64,000 bases of DNA from Pristionchus mayeri. Its lineage: Eukaryota > Nematoda > Chromadorea > Rhabditida > Neodiplogasteridae. Position 1 is the first letter of the stretch, and each line of letters begins with the position of its first letter. A program made the translations under genes and the position numbers. Location: contig BTRK01000005.1 of assembly GCA_036245805.1 (NCBI GenBank), forward strand, positions 37,863,469 through 37,927,468, written 5' to 3'. Shown here piece by piece: positions 1 through 11,934 of this stretch. The notes beneath the pieces were generated by a model, which was not told where the DNA came from, did not search any database, and worked only from the letters and a program-made list of their open reading frames with translations.

Positions 1-1107
1 ATTCAATGCCCAATTAATCAAAATGTTTGCATTATTAACTAGACAACTCAATTTACACTCACTCGATGCATAAGAAATCATTTCAATCTGCGAGTTGGGC
101 TTCACGAAGAGTAGGCGAGAACCTAGAACACAATATCAAAGTGAAAGCACGCACTGTTCTTGATTTATTGTTTCATCAACTAGGGTGAACAATGGTTTTT
201 CTATGCACATTGAAGCACTTACCAATTCGAGTAATTGAAGTTGAGATACGACACAACATGATTTGGATAACTGACGCTTGTGAACACCGACAAGTCTGAA
301 GAGCGCAGATAAAAGAAATGGATTTTAATTTATCACAGCCACCATAAGAGTGAGCACAAAATGTCACGTGAATGTATACTTTAAATCATTAGTTAAATGC
401 GTAATATGTTAATAATTTTGTATAAAAATATAATTTGATACAACACAAACGCGAGTGATGCGTTAAATACTGACGAATTTTCGGTCCTTAACGATACTTA
501 TTGTAGGCAACGCCTCTTGTGTATATTGTAGGTACTGCAACATCTGCCTCGGGGCCTGCTTATTCTTCCGTTCGGGAGATGAAGGCTGCCCGTGGCAGGG
601 ATTGAAGGAATTTGTATACAAACTTATAAGGCAGCATGTAATTTACAATCTCATAAATTTCCAGGTCGCCGAGGCTCTAATGCGCGCGGGACGAGATTCA
701 TATGGATGCGTCCGAGTCTAATAAAGAATCTAGTCAAAATCACTAGATCTATTCATACCCCGCACAAGATAGAGAGACAAACGCAATATTACTCTAGAAT
801 CACAAGCGTGAATTCGAACCATATTCACTCAGTGATACAAATAACTAAATTTCACTACAGATGATGAGATGACGTGAATGTTGTTGGTGTGCCTGATAGA
901 TTGCATTCCTGTCAGAATCTAGCAAAACATTTTGCCTGAACAGAAAATGTTGAGACATTTTCGTAAAACTATATTTCCAAAAAAAAGATTTATTAACAAG
1001 AATAAATAACAACAGATGCTGAAACGATCTTTGAATTAACGAGAGATAGATAAACGAGAAATTCATATTGTAGTTGTTCAATAAATAGGAGATACGTTGG
1101 TTCATCT
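1..1107. other. Stretch with no gene recognised
   Basis: AT-rich sequence with only short, low-complexity open frames on either strand. I see no exon flanked by convincing splice sites, no repeat shared with the rest of the window and no RNA gene. It lies downstream of the minus-strand gene that ends at 1108, so part of it should be that gene's 3' untranslated region. Confidence 0.4.
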
Positions 1108-2945
1108 TCAACGAACGGATTCACGACAATCACATTTGCTGAGCGAGTGAATTGCAGCCCGCTTTTGCATGTATTTGGTGGCGTACTCAACGAGACCGGC
1201 GCGGACCTGAAATCAACAAACATAATGATTTGTTGTTGAATTTGTGTAACGTGGATATTTTGACATATTAAATGTGTATTTATAATTGAAATATGCGAAT
1301 AACGGTAATCATTATTAGAATTATTCCAAACCCCTGGCTCTGTTGGTTCAACGGAGATTCCGCGTTTCTTCAAAGCCTCTTACATGGATCTCATCATACA
1401 CATCTGAAGGCACTTATTCAGAACACGGTACCGTTTCGATATTCGTCGTTGTAATTTCAGGCAATTCGAGGCAAACACGGGCAGTAACAAAACGCGCGTT
1501 CCATCTTCACGGGACTTCACTTCGGGGATTCCAAAGGAAACTTGGAAAATTTCATCCTGAAAATGAATGAATTTTCCAGTGAAAATACGTTAATTTCAGA
1601 CTAATTGCCAAGATAGTGAAGAGATCAGACCTCGAATCCACGCGGTTCCTGAAATGTGTGATGTTTTGATTTGGGATCATTGAAACCAGTGGAAAAAACA
1701 TAATTCAGGAAGTTATAGGTAATATTCGACAATACAAAGATCAAGCTCACATTCCATGAGGACATGAACGAATTAATGGCCGTATGCAGTTTCGTCATCA
1801 GAGCAACGTCCCGACAGCGCCTAGGCAACGAAATAGAACAATAATTCTAAGTCCACTATTGCTCGAAATTTAGATGACGTTATTCATTGAAAATATCATT
1901 CATCATGTGTATAGTCGAAAGGAGAAGACATGACTGTTACGCCGATGATTAAGAATTCTATTATGATTTCATTGTACAAACTAGTGGCCAAAACTCACTT
2001 AGACTCCATCAGAATACCTCGTAGAAGGATATTCGCAATTTTATCTTTAACCGCACTCATCAATTCTTTGTAATGCGGGTCCTCGGCTTGGCTGTTTTTT
2101 GCTTTGCTTGTAAGACAGTCACACTTATTCTCTATGTTAATCGTCGTCCCTTCGCTCAGATGCATTGCACCATAACGAGCGAAGCCCTGCCTAATCTACA
2201 TATAAGGAATGTTTTACTACATTATATTCCTGAAATTTTCGTGATGACAAAACGTTCACGACGAGTTGAAGACGGCTTGAAAAGCTTTTTTTGCCATCAA
2301 TCATTCGAATCACACATCATTAATACGAATATATTGTGAGTAAAATTAAATGTAAAAACCTGTGTATATGCAATTGTAAACCCACCCCATAACGCGACTG
2401 CGCTGCATGGATACCGCGTCGATGAAGAGCCTCGCAAACCTGTGTGTGTTCATAATTATTTCTAGAATTTGATCAAATGCAATTCATCAATTCTTACATC
2501 TAGCTCTTCTATTAAAATTTGTTATTTTGGGATTCAAATTTAGTCATAAACTATTCACTGACTCACCTCTTCATACGCTCCTCGGGCTTGATGTTTGGAA
2601 GCTTGATAAACACTGCCGCGTTGATGCTCAGCTTAGTGCCATCGACTCGTGCTCTGAATACAGTATTCCACAATACAAGATCAACCTGTTCGCCCTGAAA
2701 ACTTCATTAATCAACTTATCAATTCTAAAATTCATATTCATTGCACCTCGGTTGTACAATACTTCAGAACGTACCTCAAACAAATCTTGTTTATTCTGAT
2801 CGAATGTCATCTTAGCCACTTCCTCTCTCTTCATCTTTCCATAGATGCACGGTCTGTAGTTGTTCTCATATTTAACGGATGTTTCAGTGGAACGATCCAA
2901 AAAAACGAACTTCTTTTCAATTTTCTTCTTCTCATCATCAACCAT
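1108..2945 (-). CDS. Unrecognised multi-exon gene, possibly decaying
   Basis: Seven or more exons read on the minus strand: 2775-2945, 2567-2694, 2386-2439, 1999-2091, 1751-1820, 1631-1648 and one starting at 1556. All boundaries are GT/AG, acceptors are mostly TTTCAG-like, and phases agree from exon to exon. The soluble, charged product contains YRPCIYGKMKREEVAKM early, then VDLVLWNTVFRARVDGTK and DPHYKELMSAVKDK. I do not recognise the family. A last exon at 1108-1206 (VRAGLVEYATKYMQKR, then a stop) fits after a segment at 1332-1379, but an in-frame TAA at 1380-1382 separates these from the earlier exons. Either the gene really ends at 1380, or it splices at the strong donor just before that stop (GTAAGAG), or it carries a nonsense mutation. 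The ATG at 2945 is the first start in frame; an out-of-frame signal-peptide-like ORF lies just upstream. Confidence 0.6.
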
Positions 2946-3033
2946 GCCCTCGATAACCGCCGAATGTTACGAGATCAGCGAGAGCTGTGCCGGACATTGC
3001 AAGAGCGAATCCAGCAATGATCAGAGCGAACAT
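2938..3033 (-). other. Signal-peptide-like ORF in front of the 1108-2945 gene
   Basis: An ATG at 3033 opens a 31-residue frame beginning MFALIIAGFALAMSGTALA, a textbook secretory signal sequence, followed by a stop at 2938. The downstream gene's ATG (2945) is in another frame, and a stop lies shortly upstream of it in its own frame. A one-base change near 2950 would join the two. I infer that the ancestral protein may have been secreted and that the start is damaged or mis-assembled. Confidence 0.45.
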
Positions 3034-3069
3034 GTCAGCGCGCTGAACGGGCACTTCCTCTCGACGTAG

Positions 3070-3834
3070 TGTGCGACGAGTAGAAGGTGACGTGCGGATG
3101 TCACGCGCTGACAATAGCGAAGGATTGCCTTTAAAAGAGAAAAGGTAAAGGCGGCTTTTTCACTCAATACGGACTGTGCCACTGTATCGAATGTGTGGCA
3201 ACGACGGGATAGCTTTTGTGAAATATATGATAATGAGTAAGCAGATTTCGTAAACTAGTCACGTTTAACGTCGTATTACGATCAAATTCACTCACTCGAG
3301 ATCAGCATTCGCATGGTCGAAGTGGGTAGAACCGATCGGGATCATGGATAGCATTTCAGGATATGTTTTTGTCCATAGAAAAGTGTGCAATTGTAAATTG
3401 TGCATGACGCGTAATTTGAAATTTTGCAACTCACTCGGCACATGGGCGTTCGCCATCCTCTTGGCACTGGACGTATGGAAGAGAAAGCGAGAACCTATAA
3501 TAATTGGTCTATGTAATAAATTAAAATATAGGTAATTATTTGGAGTTTGTTGTATCAGGTAGGTGCATAATTTTCGATACGAAATCACGATTAAGGTTTT
3601 CGAGCAATATCTTGTTTCGGTATTGACCAATCCTCATGTGGTTTCTTTTGTAGTTTTGGTGCATATGTACTATACATAGCGCATATTGCGTCGCACCTCA
3701 TCAATCAGTATTACGGATGAGACATCGCTACAAAGTCTGAGAATTGCAAAATTTCATAAACTTTTCGATTTATTACTACTCTTGGCAAAGCAATAATTGC
3801 GCGGCTTCAACACCATTTATGTGAAGGATGATGA
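3070..3834. other. Upstream region, possible exons on the minus strand
   Basis: Minus-strand peptides HTSSAKRMANAHVP (about 3430-3480, followed by a GTGAGT donor) and MLSMIPIGSTHFDHANADLE (3292-3351, followed by GTGAGT) look like short exons and could be 5' exons of the gene downstream. No clean acceptor is visible for the second, so I do not join them. The rest is AT-rich with nothing else recognised. Confidence 0.25.
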
Positions 3835-5412
3835 TTAAGAGACCCTCCACGAGAGAACGTAACAACTGTGCAGAGGCCCACGGATGGTGAAAAATTCGAT
3901 AATTTTCAAACTTTTTTTTATGAAGTGTAGGTACCGAGTGCTGATTGACGGCCGCAATAGCTAAGGTCAGGGGTCGATTTTGAAAAAGTTACAGATACCC
4001 CCAGTTTTTGGGGTCGAAAAAGTTAATATCCCAGAATGATATGAAAAATACATATTCTGGTGTACTTTCACTCGTTGATAACGAATTTGCATGTTAAAAT
4101 GGGAAAAATTGCGAAACAAAACAGCTATCACCAAAAAACCAATTTTTCGACAACATTTTGGAAGATCGAAAAAAATAGAAAAATTTCGGAGTGTTCTCAC
4201 TATGATTTTCGAATTCTACGTGAAAAACTATGCTAGGTATGATTTTTTCAGATTTTTAAAAAAGTGCACTTTTTGGGAAAGTTGATTGAAAGTACGCCAA
4301 AGTGGCCTAAATGCCATATTGGGCGTCAGGTAATTCTGAATATTGGGCCAGTTTGTGCATCCATTTGACTATAAACACTTTTAAATACAAAAACATAACA
4401 TTTTCCGTCTTCTTAGATATGTGGAACCTTTGAAAAGTGAATTCTGAAAAATTTTGAAATTTCATGCCGAACAAAATTAATAGTATTTTTGGAATTTTTT
4501 TCTTCAAATAATTGATGCATAAACACATAAAAATCAAAGCTTATCACGCTGAAATCGATCTGTAGTATCAGAAAAAAATACAAATACAGCTTTCCAATGC
4601 ACTTTCAATAGCTAATGTCTCAGAAAAACCTGATTTTTTGGCTAAAAATCACGAATTGTTGATCCCACAAACTTTTATTTTCGTTTTCGTGAGAAAATAT
4701 GTTCAAATTCGTTTTCTACGGGTCGAAATACGTCAGAAAATCTTTATTCCAGCTTACTTTGTGAATGTTTATTTTTGGCCTCCCAACCAGGGAGCAAAAA
4801 ATGAGTTTTTGAATGTTTGATATTTTTCGCTATTTTTAGGTTCTATCACAATGAAAATGTTACTATGACTAATTTAGAACTGTTTCTAGTCCAGCGGATG
4901 CAAAAACTGGCCCAATATTCAGAATTACCTGACGCCCTATATGGCATTTAGGCCACTTTGGCCTACTTTCAATCAACTTTCCCAAAAAGTGCACTTTTTT
5001 AAAAATCTGAAAAAATCATATCTAGCAGAGTTTTTCACGTAGAATTCAAAAAGCATAGTGAGAACATTCCGAAATTTTTCTATTTTTTTCGATCTTCCAA
5101 AATGTTGTCGAAAAATTGTTTTTTTGGCGATAGCTGTTTTGTTTCGCATTGTTTCGCATTTTAACATGCAAATTCGTTATCTACGAGTGAAAATACACGA
5201 GAATATGTATTTGTCATATCATTCTGGGATATCAACTTTTTCGACCCCAAAAACTGGGGGTATCTGTAACTTTTTCAAAATCGACCCCTGACCTTAGCTA
5301 TTGCGGCCGTCAATCAGAACTCGGTACCTACACTTCATAAAAAAAGTTTTGAAATTATCGAATTTTTCACTATCCGTGGACCTGTGACGTTCTCTGGTGG
5401 AGGGTCTCTTAA
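3835..5412. mobile_element. Long foldback repeat flanked by TTAA
   Basis: The left arm (about 3839-4385) is repeated in reverse complement at about 4865-5408. Both outer ends read GAGACCCTCCA. TTAA stands directly outside each end (3835-3838 and 5409-5412), as expected for a piggyBac-type target duplication, although TTAA could also be part of the inverted repeat because it is self-complementary. The roughly 480-bp spacer has no credible transposase. Short ORFs in the arms are mirror images of each other and are not genes. A non-autonomous DNA element is likely. Confidence 0.8.
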
Positions 5413-6870
5413 GTATTCTACTGAAGCTAGAGATCGGCATCAGCCATAAAACGATCTGACAAAATATTCACGTATTCCAAAATTGTGTGGTGTTGAAAAT
5501 GACAGATTACAATTATATTCACAAGGAGTTTTTGCTAGATGAGCTTGAGGTCTCAAATGAAACAAAACCTGAAGTACCTATTATGGAGATGCTACCACAG
5601 ACAGTTGGTGAAGATTCCTCATTCCATTCAAGAGAATTCGTAATCGTGGGTTAAAACCTCAAATATTAACGCCGAAATTGGCATATTTCGTATTATTAGT
5701 AATCTATGGAAGCCCGAAACTTCGGTTTAACGTGTTCAATGGAAGCACACACCCTTAATAATTAGTTTCTCAGAAGGGCGGGATTTGTTTTTATTCTATT
5801 TAATTTTTTGCGATGAATTTTGTTAAAAGGCCCAAAACATGGTAATTTTGCCAATTTTCACATATCATTGTTTTCGGCGGCCTGGCATTGAATCGATCGG
5901 GTTGAAAACAATCATTGTTTTCACCTAACACTGCCTCAAATAATACCCAAGCGGGGTTTGATACCTGTGAAGTATTCGCCAGTAAATTTACAAAATACCT
6001 TGTATCGAAAATTATGCACCAACCTAATAAAATTACGGAAAAGCCTTACCCATTCGAACTATCGAATTAGAGATACGATACTGCATGACTTGGAACCTTT
6101 AGGTTGTGAGAATGGAGCCTGAATATTTAATTGATTACAAATTTGTTTGTTACTCACAATAAAAATATAATTAAAAGCATACACTATCAAGTATAATGTA
6201 TATATGGTGACTAATGCATACAGCAGAGTCGGTAGAAAAATTTATGGTGATCGAAAAAGACGTGACGCGGGACTTCAATTTTCGCGCCTCTATGACACAT
6301 AACGTTCTCACAATTTACTGGAACATCAGCGCATCCACAGGGTATGACCCTAATTGGAAGAACGAAGTGACCGATTGCGTTATATATCACGCCTCTCATG
6401 TGCGAATCCGGGCAAATCAACAGATTACGTTTTTTCTTCAAAGATTGTTTAAATAAATATATCTAATTTTGGAATCCAGCATCACGAAAATTTAAAAAAA
6501 GGTCAATTGCATACATGTTGTTCCCTGTTTATGAGATGGGCGTCTAATTGTTAGTTCTAACAGAGACACTTCCAGCATAGCATATCTCTACTTACGAAAA
6601 GTATTACAGGTGCCTCGAAATCGAAGCGTTCGTTATTGTCCATTCTTCATTTGTAAAATCGGCAATTAGTCAAACATTTAGATGAAAACGCATCGTATTT
6701 CAGATTATGATCACACCTCTTATTTTAAGTACTCCCGAAAATTTCACCGTTACGCTCAACCGCAAGCGAGTTCGCGTCCAAATCAACCGCTTTATAGACT
6801 GACAAAATCACCGACGAGACCGTCCATTAGAAGTCGAGAAACAATATCAAGCCCTCTTTTAATTAAAATT
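5413..6870. other. Stretch with no recognised gene; one small ORF
   Basis: A 51-codon ORF at 5499-5654 on the plus strand (MTDYNYIHKEFLLDELEV...) is acidic. It ends just after a GTGGGT that could be a splice donor, so it may be an exon, but nothing supports it further. Open frames at 6211-6456 on both strands are mutual shadows with no recognisable domain. The region is otherwise AT-rich and featureless. Confidence 0.25.
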
Positions 6871-6925
6871 ATATACACACTCTATCGTCATTCGACCGGT
6901 CGAGAGACTATGTGAAATTGACTCT
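6871..6925. repeat. Degenerate copy of the CACACTCTC hairpin family
   Basis: CACACTCTATCG, a loop containing GACCGGTC, then CGAGAGACTATGTG forms an imperfect hairpin with the same core as copies near 24.2, 51.7, 53.1, 57.0, 59.9 and 62.7 kb. It is the weakest member apart from the one near 50.7 kb. It is followed at about 6990-7110 by a GA-rich, GAGAGA-type low-complexity stretch. Confidence 0.45.
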
Positions 6926-7327
6926 TATCTCGAACAATATTATACTCATTAAAATCATTATCATCTTCTTAAAGATTTTATTTAAAAATGAGAGACCGGG
7001 CGAATCGCAGAGAGCATGCAGAGAAAAAGGGGCGAGAGCGAGAGAGCACGTGATTATGAGAGAGATGCGAGAGAAGCAGAAGGAGGGGAGAAGTGAGAGA
7101 GCAACGAAGTTTCTTCTTCGAGCCCGATAAGCTACCGTAACCCCGCATATCGATTGATCAGTCAACGATCGACCCTACAGTATACTCCCCGCGCAAGATT
7201 CGCGATCGCACCTCCCCTCGTTGCATAGATCACTCGTACACCGCCTCAGGGCACTTGTTTCTAAAACCGGAAGTGCGTTTCCATTAAATCGCTAATTAGT
7301 GGCTAATTAGATGAAATGATGCGTTTG

Positions 7328-7360
7328 ATTCTCCATTCTCCATTCTCCATTCTCCATTCG
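7328..7360. repeat. Short tandem repeat (CTCCATT)n
   Basis: Four to five head-to-tail copies of a 7-bp CTCCATT/TTCTCCA unit, immediately in front of the RTE-type endonuclease fragment. They may mark the 5' truncation point of that element. Confidence 0.85.
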
Positions 7361-7367
7361 TGCGCTC

Positions 7368-8144
7368 GTGAGGGGTGGTGCTCGAGTGGCAGAACTGGAG
7401 CATTGCGTGAGTGGAGTCTCTTTCGACGTAATTGCGCTCCAGGAAGTCCGTAGGCCAGGTCGAACCTCCATCACACTAGCCAATTCTGGTCACCTGCTAG
7501 TTGCATATGGAGTCCGATCCCACAATGGCACCGGCTTCCTGGTTGCCAGCCATCTCGCTCCTCAAGTCACCTTCCACTCCGTCAACGACCGTCTGTCGTT
7601 TATCGATGTTCCTTCTTTCGGCCTACGTGTCATATCTGTATACGCCCCAACAACAAGCCACTCTGACGATGAATACAATTGCCTTCTGAATGAGTTAGGT
7701 GCTCTCGTGGACTCTTCCTCCCGTAGTGTTCGACTACCTGGAGGAGGCAGGGGACATGTAGTAGTTACCGGCGACTTCAACGCCAAGATTGGGAAACGAT
7801 TATCGGACGATGAAAGATTTGTAGGAAGACATGGTTCAGGAGATCGCAATGAAAGAGGCCAGATCTTATTCGACTTCTGTACAGAGTCCAAATTATTCGT
7901 GCACAACACCCAGCGAGAATCAAGAAAATGGACATGGTTGTCTCCGAATATGCAAGCGAGAAACCAAATAGACTATATTCTATCTCGTGATAAGTCAATA
8001 ATTCAAGACGTCAGTGTTGTTGGCCGATTCAATTTTGCCACAGTGTTCGGGATGGTCCTTCTGCATACAAGAAGAGAAGATAAAGAGGCAATTAGCAATA
8101 TGCCATCCCTTCCCCCATTTCTAGAAAATAGTAAACTATCGTAA
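7368..8144 (+). pseudogene. RTE-type non-LTR retrotransposon endonuclease, truncated
   Basis: A 258-codon open frame matches the apurinic-type endonuclease domain of RTE-class LINEs, which nicks the target DNA to start reverse transcription. Visible motifs are IALQEVRR with the metal-binding Glu at residue 26, VYAPTT at 91-96, VVTGDFNAKIG at 132-142, RNERGQILFDFC at 160-171, and TW plus NQIDYIL at 189-205. The expected closing SDHR motif is missing: the family resemblance breaks off near residue 220. No reverse transcriptase follows. The frame opens with GTG and has no ATG in a sensible position, so the element is truncated at both ends. High confidence for the domain, low for function. Confidence 0.85.
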
Positions 8145-8986
8145 ATATAATATGTAATTTCAATTAATTTAAAAACTCAGTTTTCGTTAGTTAATTTATC
8201 GTTTCGCTCGTACCTAGTAATTCCGTTTCCTATGTTTAGTATCTACTTTTGCCAATCATGGTGCGCCTATTTTGTGCGTTTCTCCCGTTGTTTCATGACT
8301 CTCTGGTCGTTTTTCGGCTAGATTTTTGTTCGTTTTTCCTTCAATTATTAGGAGTAACGGGAAGTAAAGTTTGTTCATTCACACACACTTGCACGTCGTT
8401 CTCACACACAACAGGGCAGGCATCCTTTGATGGGGGCTGAGCCGTTGTTTTGAGAAAAATTTGTGTTGCTTGTTTGGAGTGATTCCGAACAAGTGTTGCT
8501 CTTTCCTCGGTGATCTTGGAAAGAGCAGGCGTGGTGCCATTGCGTAGAACCACTGATTGTTCCGGTGAGGGGAGCAAGAAAAACCGCACGCTCTTAGTAG
8601 TGCGAAGTAAGCTGACCCGTCTCGTTGTTTTCGAGTCGGCAAGGTTGAAACGTGCTGCGAGTGTGTTTCGCTGTGCTTGGAGAGACTCCTAGTGGTTTCT
8701 TCGAGCAACGGTGCGCGAAGCTCACGCCCGTTTTCTAAGCGAACGCACTGAAAAGAGTGGTGGTGTCACCCGGTTGTCGTGCCGAGGACGTGTGTAGTAA
8801 GTGTGTGGGAAGAAGAGCCTGTAACAAGAAGAACAAGAATCAAGTATAGCACGGTCATTGTGTGTAATACACTGTAATTCAACTAGAGAAGGATTATCGT
8901 CGCGTGATTTCGTCATATTTCGTCATTTCGTATTTCGTCCTTCTACGTGCTGAAAATAGTGTCTTATCGCAGGGAAATCGGGAAAG
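8145..8986. other. Leader or LTR-like region before a gag-like ORF
   Basis: No coding sequence is convincing here. The stretch runs up to the ATG of the coiled-coil ORF at 8987 and could be an LTR or untranslated leader of the same element. I find no second copy in the window, so LTR boundaries cannot be set. Confidence 0.3.
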
Positions 8987-9715
8987 ATGGCTGATATTTC
9001 TGTTGAGCAAGAAGCAAGCCTTCTCGAACTAGATGGAAATGAGAGACGGGATTCGGAGGTCGACGAATCCGCTCTTTTTGAAGACCAGGAGAATGGAAAG
9101 GAAAAGAAGGGAGAACCGAAAAATGTCAGTACAGGAAAGAGGGTAACGAGGGGAACCACAGGGCAGGAAAGGAAAGAAAATCTGACCCTGAAAGACAGAA
9201 TGACTGATGAGTTCGGTGCTATCAACAAAGCATACAGAGACTGCAGAGAGAGAGTGAAAAAGATCACAGCACTGAAGACAGTGAATGACCAGAAAGAAGT
9301 GACAGAATGCTTCAAAAAGGCTAAGGATGAGGCAGAGAAAGTGTGGAAGAGAGTACAAAGTGTTCTTGAGAAGACGGAGAAGGCAGAAGGTGGCAGTGAT
9401 TTCGCCCTGAAAGAGAGAAAGTTCTCGGAGAGTGTAGGAGCAGCGACGTTGGAAGAAGTAGAGGAGAGGATGAAAGTGAATCAAGAGAAAGTGGAAGAGT
9501 TTCGAGCAATGCAGGAAACTGTTAGACAGATGGAGGATGTTGACGGAATCGCGGAGTTGTTAGATAAAGTGGCGCAAGAAAGAGCAGCTTTTGAGAGTGA
9601 GAAAGCGCATCTAGTGCGAGAGACAGAGGAGTTCGCAAGCATCAAAGAGAGTGCAGTGTTAGCAGATGGAGAGAGCCTGAATGATCGATGGCAATCGATA
9701 AATGATGAAATGTAG
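8987..9715 (+). pseudogene. Coiled-coil, gag-like ORF, interrupted
   Basis: A 242-residue ORF that is nearly all charged alpha-helix: runs of E/K/R/Q with heptad spacing from about residue 65 to the end, and an acidic N-terminus (MADISVEQEASLLELDG). The same frame continues past a single TAG at 9713-9715 (LNSQLRALKVD..., TTRLAVAEEKNENL) to about 9820, where a mariner fragment begins. Long coiled-coil N-termini are common in gag proteins of nematode LTR elements (BEL/Pao type). That is my best reading, but no zinc knuckle, protease or RT survives to prove it. A host coiled-coil gene cut by the mariner is the alternative. Confidence 0.55.
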
Positions 9716-9820
9716 GAGCTGAATTCGCAGCTGCGTGCGTTGAAAGTGGATGAATCTACGGGAGTGATCGACGAACTGACAACTCGCCTGGCAGTTGCTG
9801 AGGAGAAGAATGAGAATCTT

Positions 9821-10495
9821 CTCATCTGCATCCACCCATTGCAGTCTCCTCACAGGGTTATCGTACGTGATCCACTTCTCATCTGTAGCGATGATGGAAT
9901 TGGCCCATCGAAGATTGGATCTACGATGGAGTAATTCCCGACAGACTTGAACACGATTTTTCAGCTGTTCGGGGGAGAGGTCATGGGGAATCACTTGTGG
10001 GAGTTTCGGCTTCTTCCCAGATCGAAGGAGGATATCGGAAACCGTTGATCTGGGAGTACCAGTATCCTTCTTCAACTCACGCACACTGGCCATGGGCTTG
10101 CGCTTCAGTGTGCGGAGAACGAGAGGCTGATCGAGGGAGGGAGGGGGTCCAGAGCGGGGTTGATCATCGAGACCAAACTCCCCTTTCTTGAAGCGGGAGA
10201 ACCACTTATAGCAGAAGGGTATGGAGGGGGCGTCAGCTCCTTCCGACTGGGCCAGGGCAGAGTGGGCCTCCTTCACGGATCGGCCAAGACGGTAGTAATG
10301 AAGTAAAACTGCTCGGAGGTAGAGATGGGAGTCCATCACAAGAATCAATGTAGCAACTAGGAGACTGATTAAATCCTCTCACTACTCAACGTCAGAATGA
10401 TGCAATACATTGTTGACAAACAGATTGCGCAATCACTGCATTTGATCGCGAACTGACTTTTTTCCGAAGCATTATACGAACTTTCCGGACACCCC
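9821..10495 (-). mobile_element. 5' half of a mariner element (transposase N-terminus)
   Basis: Read on the minus strand, an ATG at 10348 opens a mariner transposase: helix-turn-helix region (FCYKWFSRFKKGEFGLDDQPRSG), the conserved HDLSPEQLKNR, and the first catalytic Asp in IATDEKWITYDN (residue 156). It stops at WVDADE near 9821, where it abuts the gag-like ORF, so the second and third catalytic Asp are lost. Upstream, an inverted-repeat-like end starting GGGGTGTCCGGAAAG lies at 10481-10495. The deletion includes the other terminal repeat, so it cannot move. Confidence 0.85.
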
Positions 10496-10524
10496 AATAG
10501 CCCGTTTCTGGCCATAGCCTAGGC

Positions 10525-11038
10525 TCAGTAGCTCGCTTCAACGAAAAGATAGAGACTCACTTTCTTCAGATGAAATGTTTAGCTCATCGTGCACTACATT
10601 TATAGCTATGAGTCGAGGCGCTAGCACTATGTTAACCTAAAGTACACTTTTGCACTTTTCCTTGGTTCCCTCGGATAAAATTTCGTATTTATAGGTGCGC
10701 CCTTTATATGAATAGCTTAGAAGAACATTCCTACATTATTTGAAAGTGATTTAGCACATATGGGCCCAACTCTCAAGTCGAGAAGGGTCTGAAAATCGAC
10801 TTTCAATTTTCTGGTCTGGTAGTAATTTTGACCCAATGGGAGTACTGTATTGAGGTCGGAAACAATTCTAAATGTTGTTTTGGATGATTACGGACCAATT
10901 TGAGGCCAATAGCTGCCAGTTGGAGGTAATGGGGTGTTTCGGTTTATGACCCATTCTGACGTCGCCGGATAAAAAGTCACGCCCTTTTTTTACCCCGTTC
11001 AATTTGGCTATTTTTTGGCGTGAAGTTAGGCACACATA
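10525..11038. repeat. Arm of the large foldback family also seen at 32.3-34.4 kb
   Basis: From CTCAGTAGCTCGCTTCAACGAAAAGATA onward this matches, with about one difference per 8-10 bases, the half-element at 33475-33990. Shared landmarks include GATGAAATGTTTAGC, GAAGGGTCTGAAAATCGA, ACAATTCTAAATGTTGTTTTGGATGATT and CGTCGCCGGA.AAAAAGT. It forms the first block of each tandem unit from 10596 on. No coding capacity. Confidence 0.8.
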
Positions 11039-11912
11039 CAGTAGCGCTCAAAAGTATTGAAACGATTTGAATTTTTCATATAACTTTTTCTACCGTTGAC
11101 TTAGCAAGTTCGATGTTGGGGCGCTATATACCAAACCAATAGAAGAATACGATGCGAGTATTGCGTCATCACGTGCCTCATAACTAATTGCGTAGTGATG
11201 ACGCAATCGAATTTCACTTTTTCAAACAGGCTTTATTCTTACATAGATTTTTTCCTACTCGCCACACTTTCTGTGGTTGGAGTCATGCCCGAGGCCTACC
11301 CAGAAAAAAAAATATGAGGTTGCTGCGCGACCGCACGTTTGCTGCAGCCTTGCTGCAAAAAGGGGGTCTGAAATTCAGATCTCGGCTTCTAGACCAGCTA
11401 GAGACTCGTTCAAAGCACCAAAATGATCCTCATCGCGATAACAGGTGATCCTGTGAATATGGAAAGGATATTCCAAAATTTGCCCTCAGGGCATGGAAAA
11501 TCACTTTTTCACATGACCACTTTTTGGAGATTCATAACTACGTAGGAACTGTATATAAAAATCTGGTTTTTGGTTAGTCATATTCATTATGTTGTATATA
11601 TATGGTTCCCTGCTTTTTAGATTGTTTGAATATCTTTCCTGCCTTCGGCGATCTTTTTTTTTCTGGGTAGGCCTCGGGCATGACTCCAACCACAGAAAGT
11701 GTGGCGAGTAGGAAAATTCTATGTAAGAATAAAGCCTGTTTGAAAAAGTGAAATTCGATTGCGTCATCACTACGCAATTAGTTATGAGGCACGTGATGAT
11801 GCAATACTCTATTGGTTTGGTATATAGCGCCCCAACATCGAACTTGCTAAGTCAACGGTAGAAAAAGTTATATGAAAAATTCAAATCGTTTCACTACTTT
11901 TGAGCGCTACTG
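11039..11912. mobile_element. Tc1-like foldback element, unit 1
   Basis: An 874-bp element with ends CAGTAGCGCTCAAAAGTA and its reverse complement, flanked by TA on both sides (11037-11038 and 11913-11914), the Tc1/mariner target duplication. The arms are about 275 bp each (11039-11315 and about 11640-11912) around a unique spacer. CAGT...CAAAAGTATT is the usual shape of a Tc1-family terminus. There is no transposase, so it is non-autonomous. Confidence 0.85.
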
Positions 11913-11934
11913 TAGGGTCTATCAATCGCGCATA

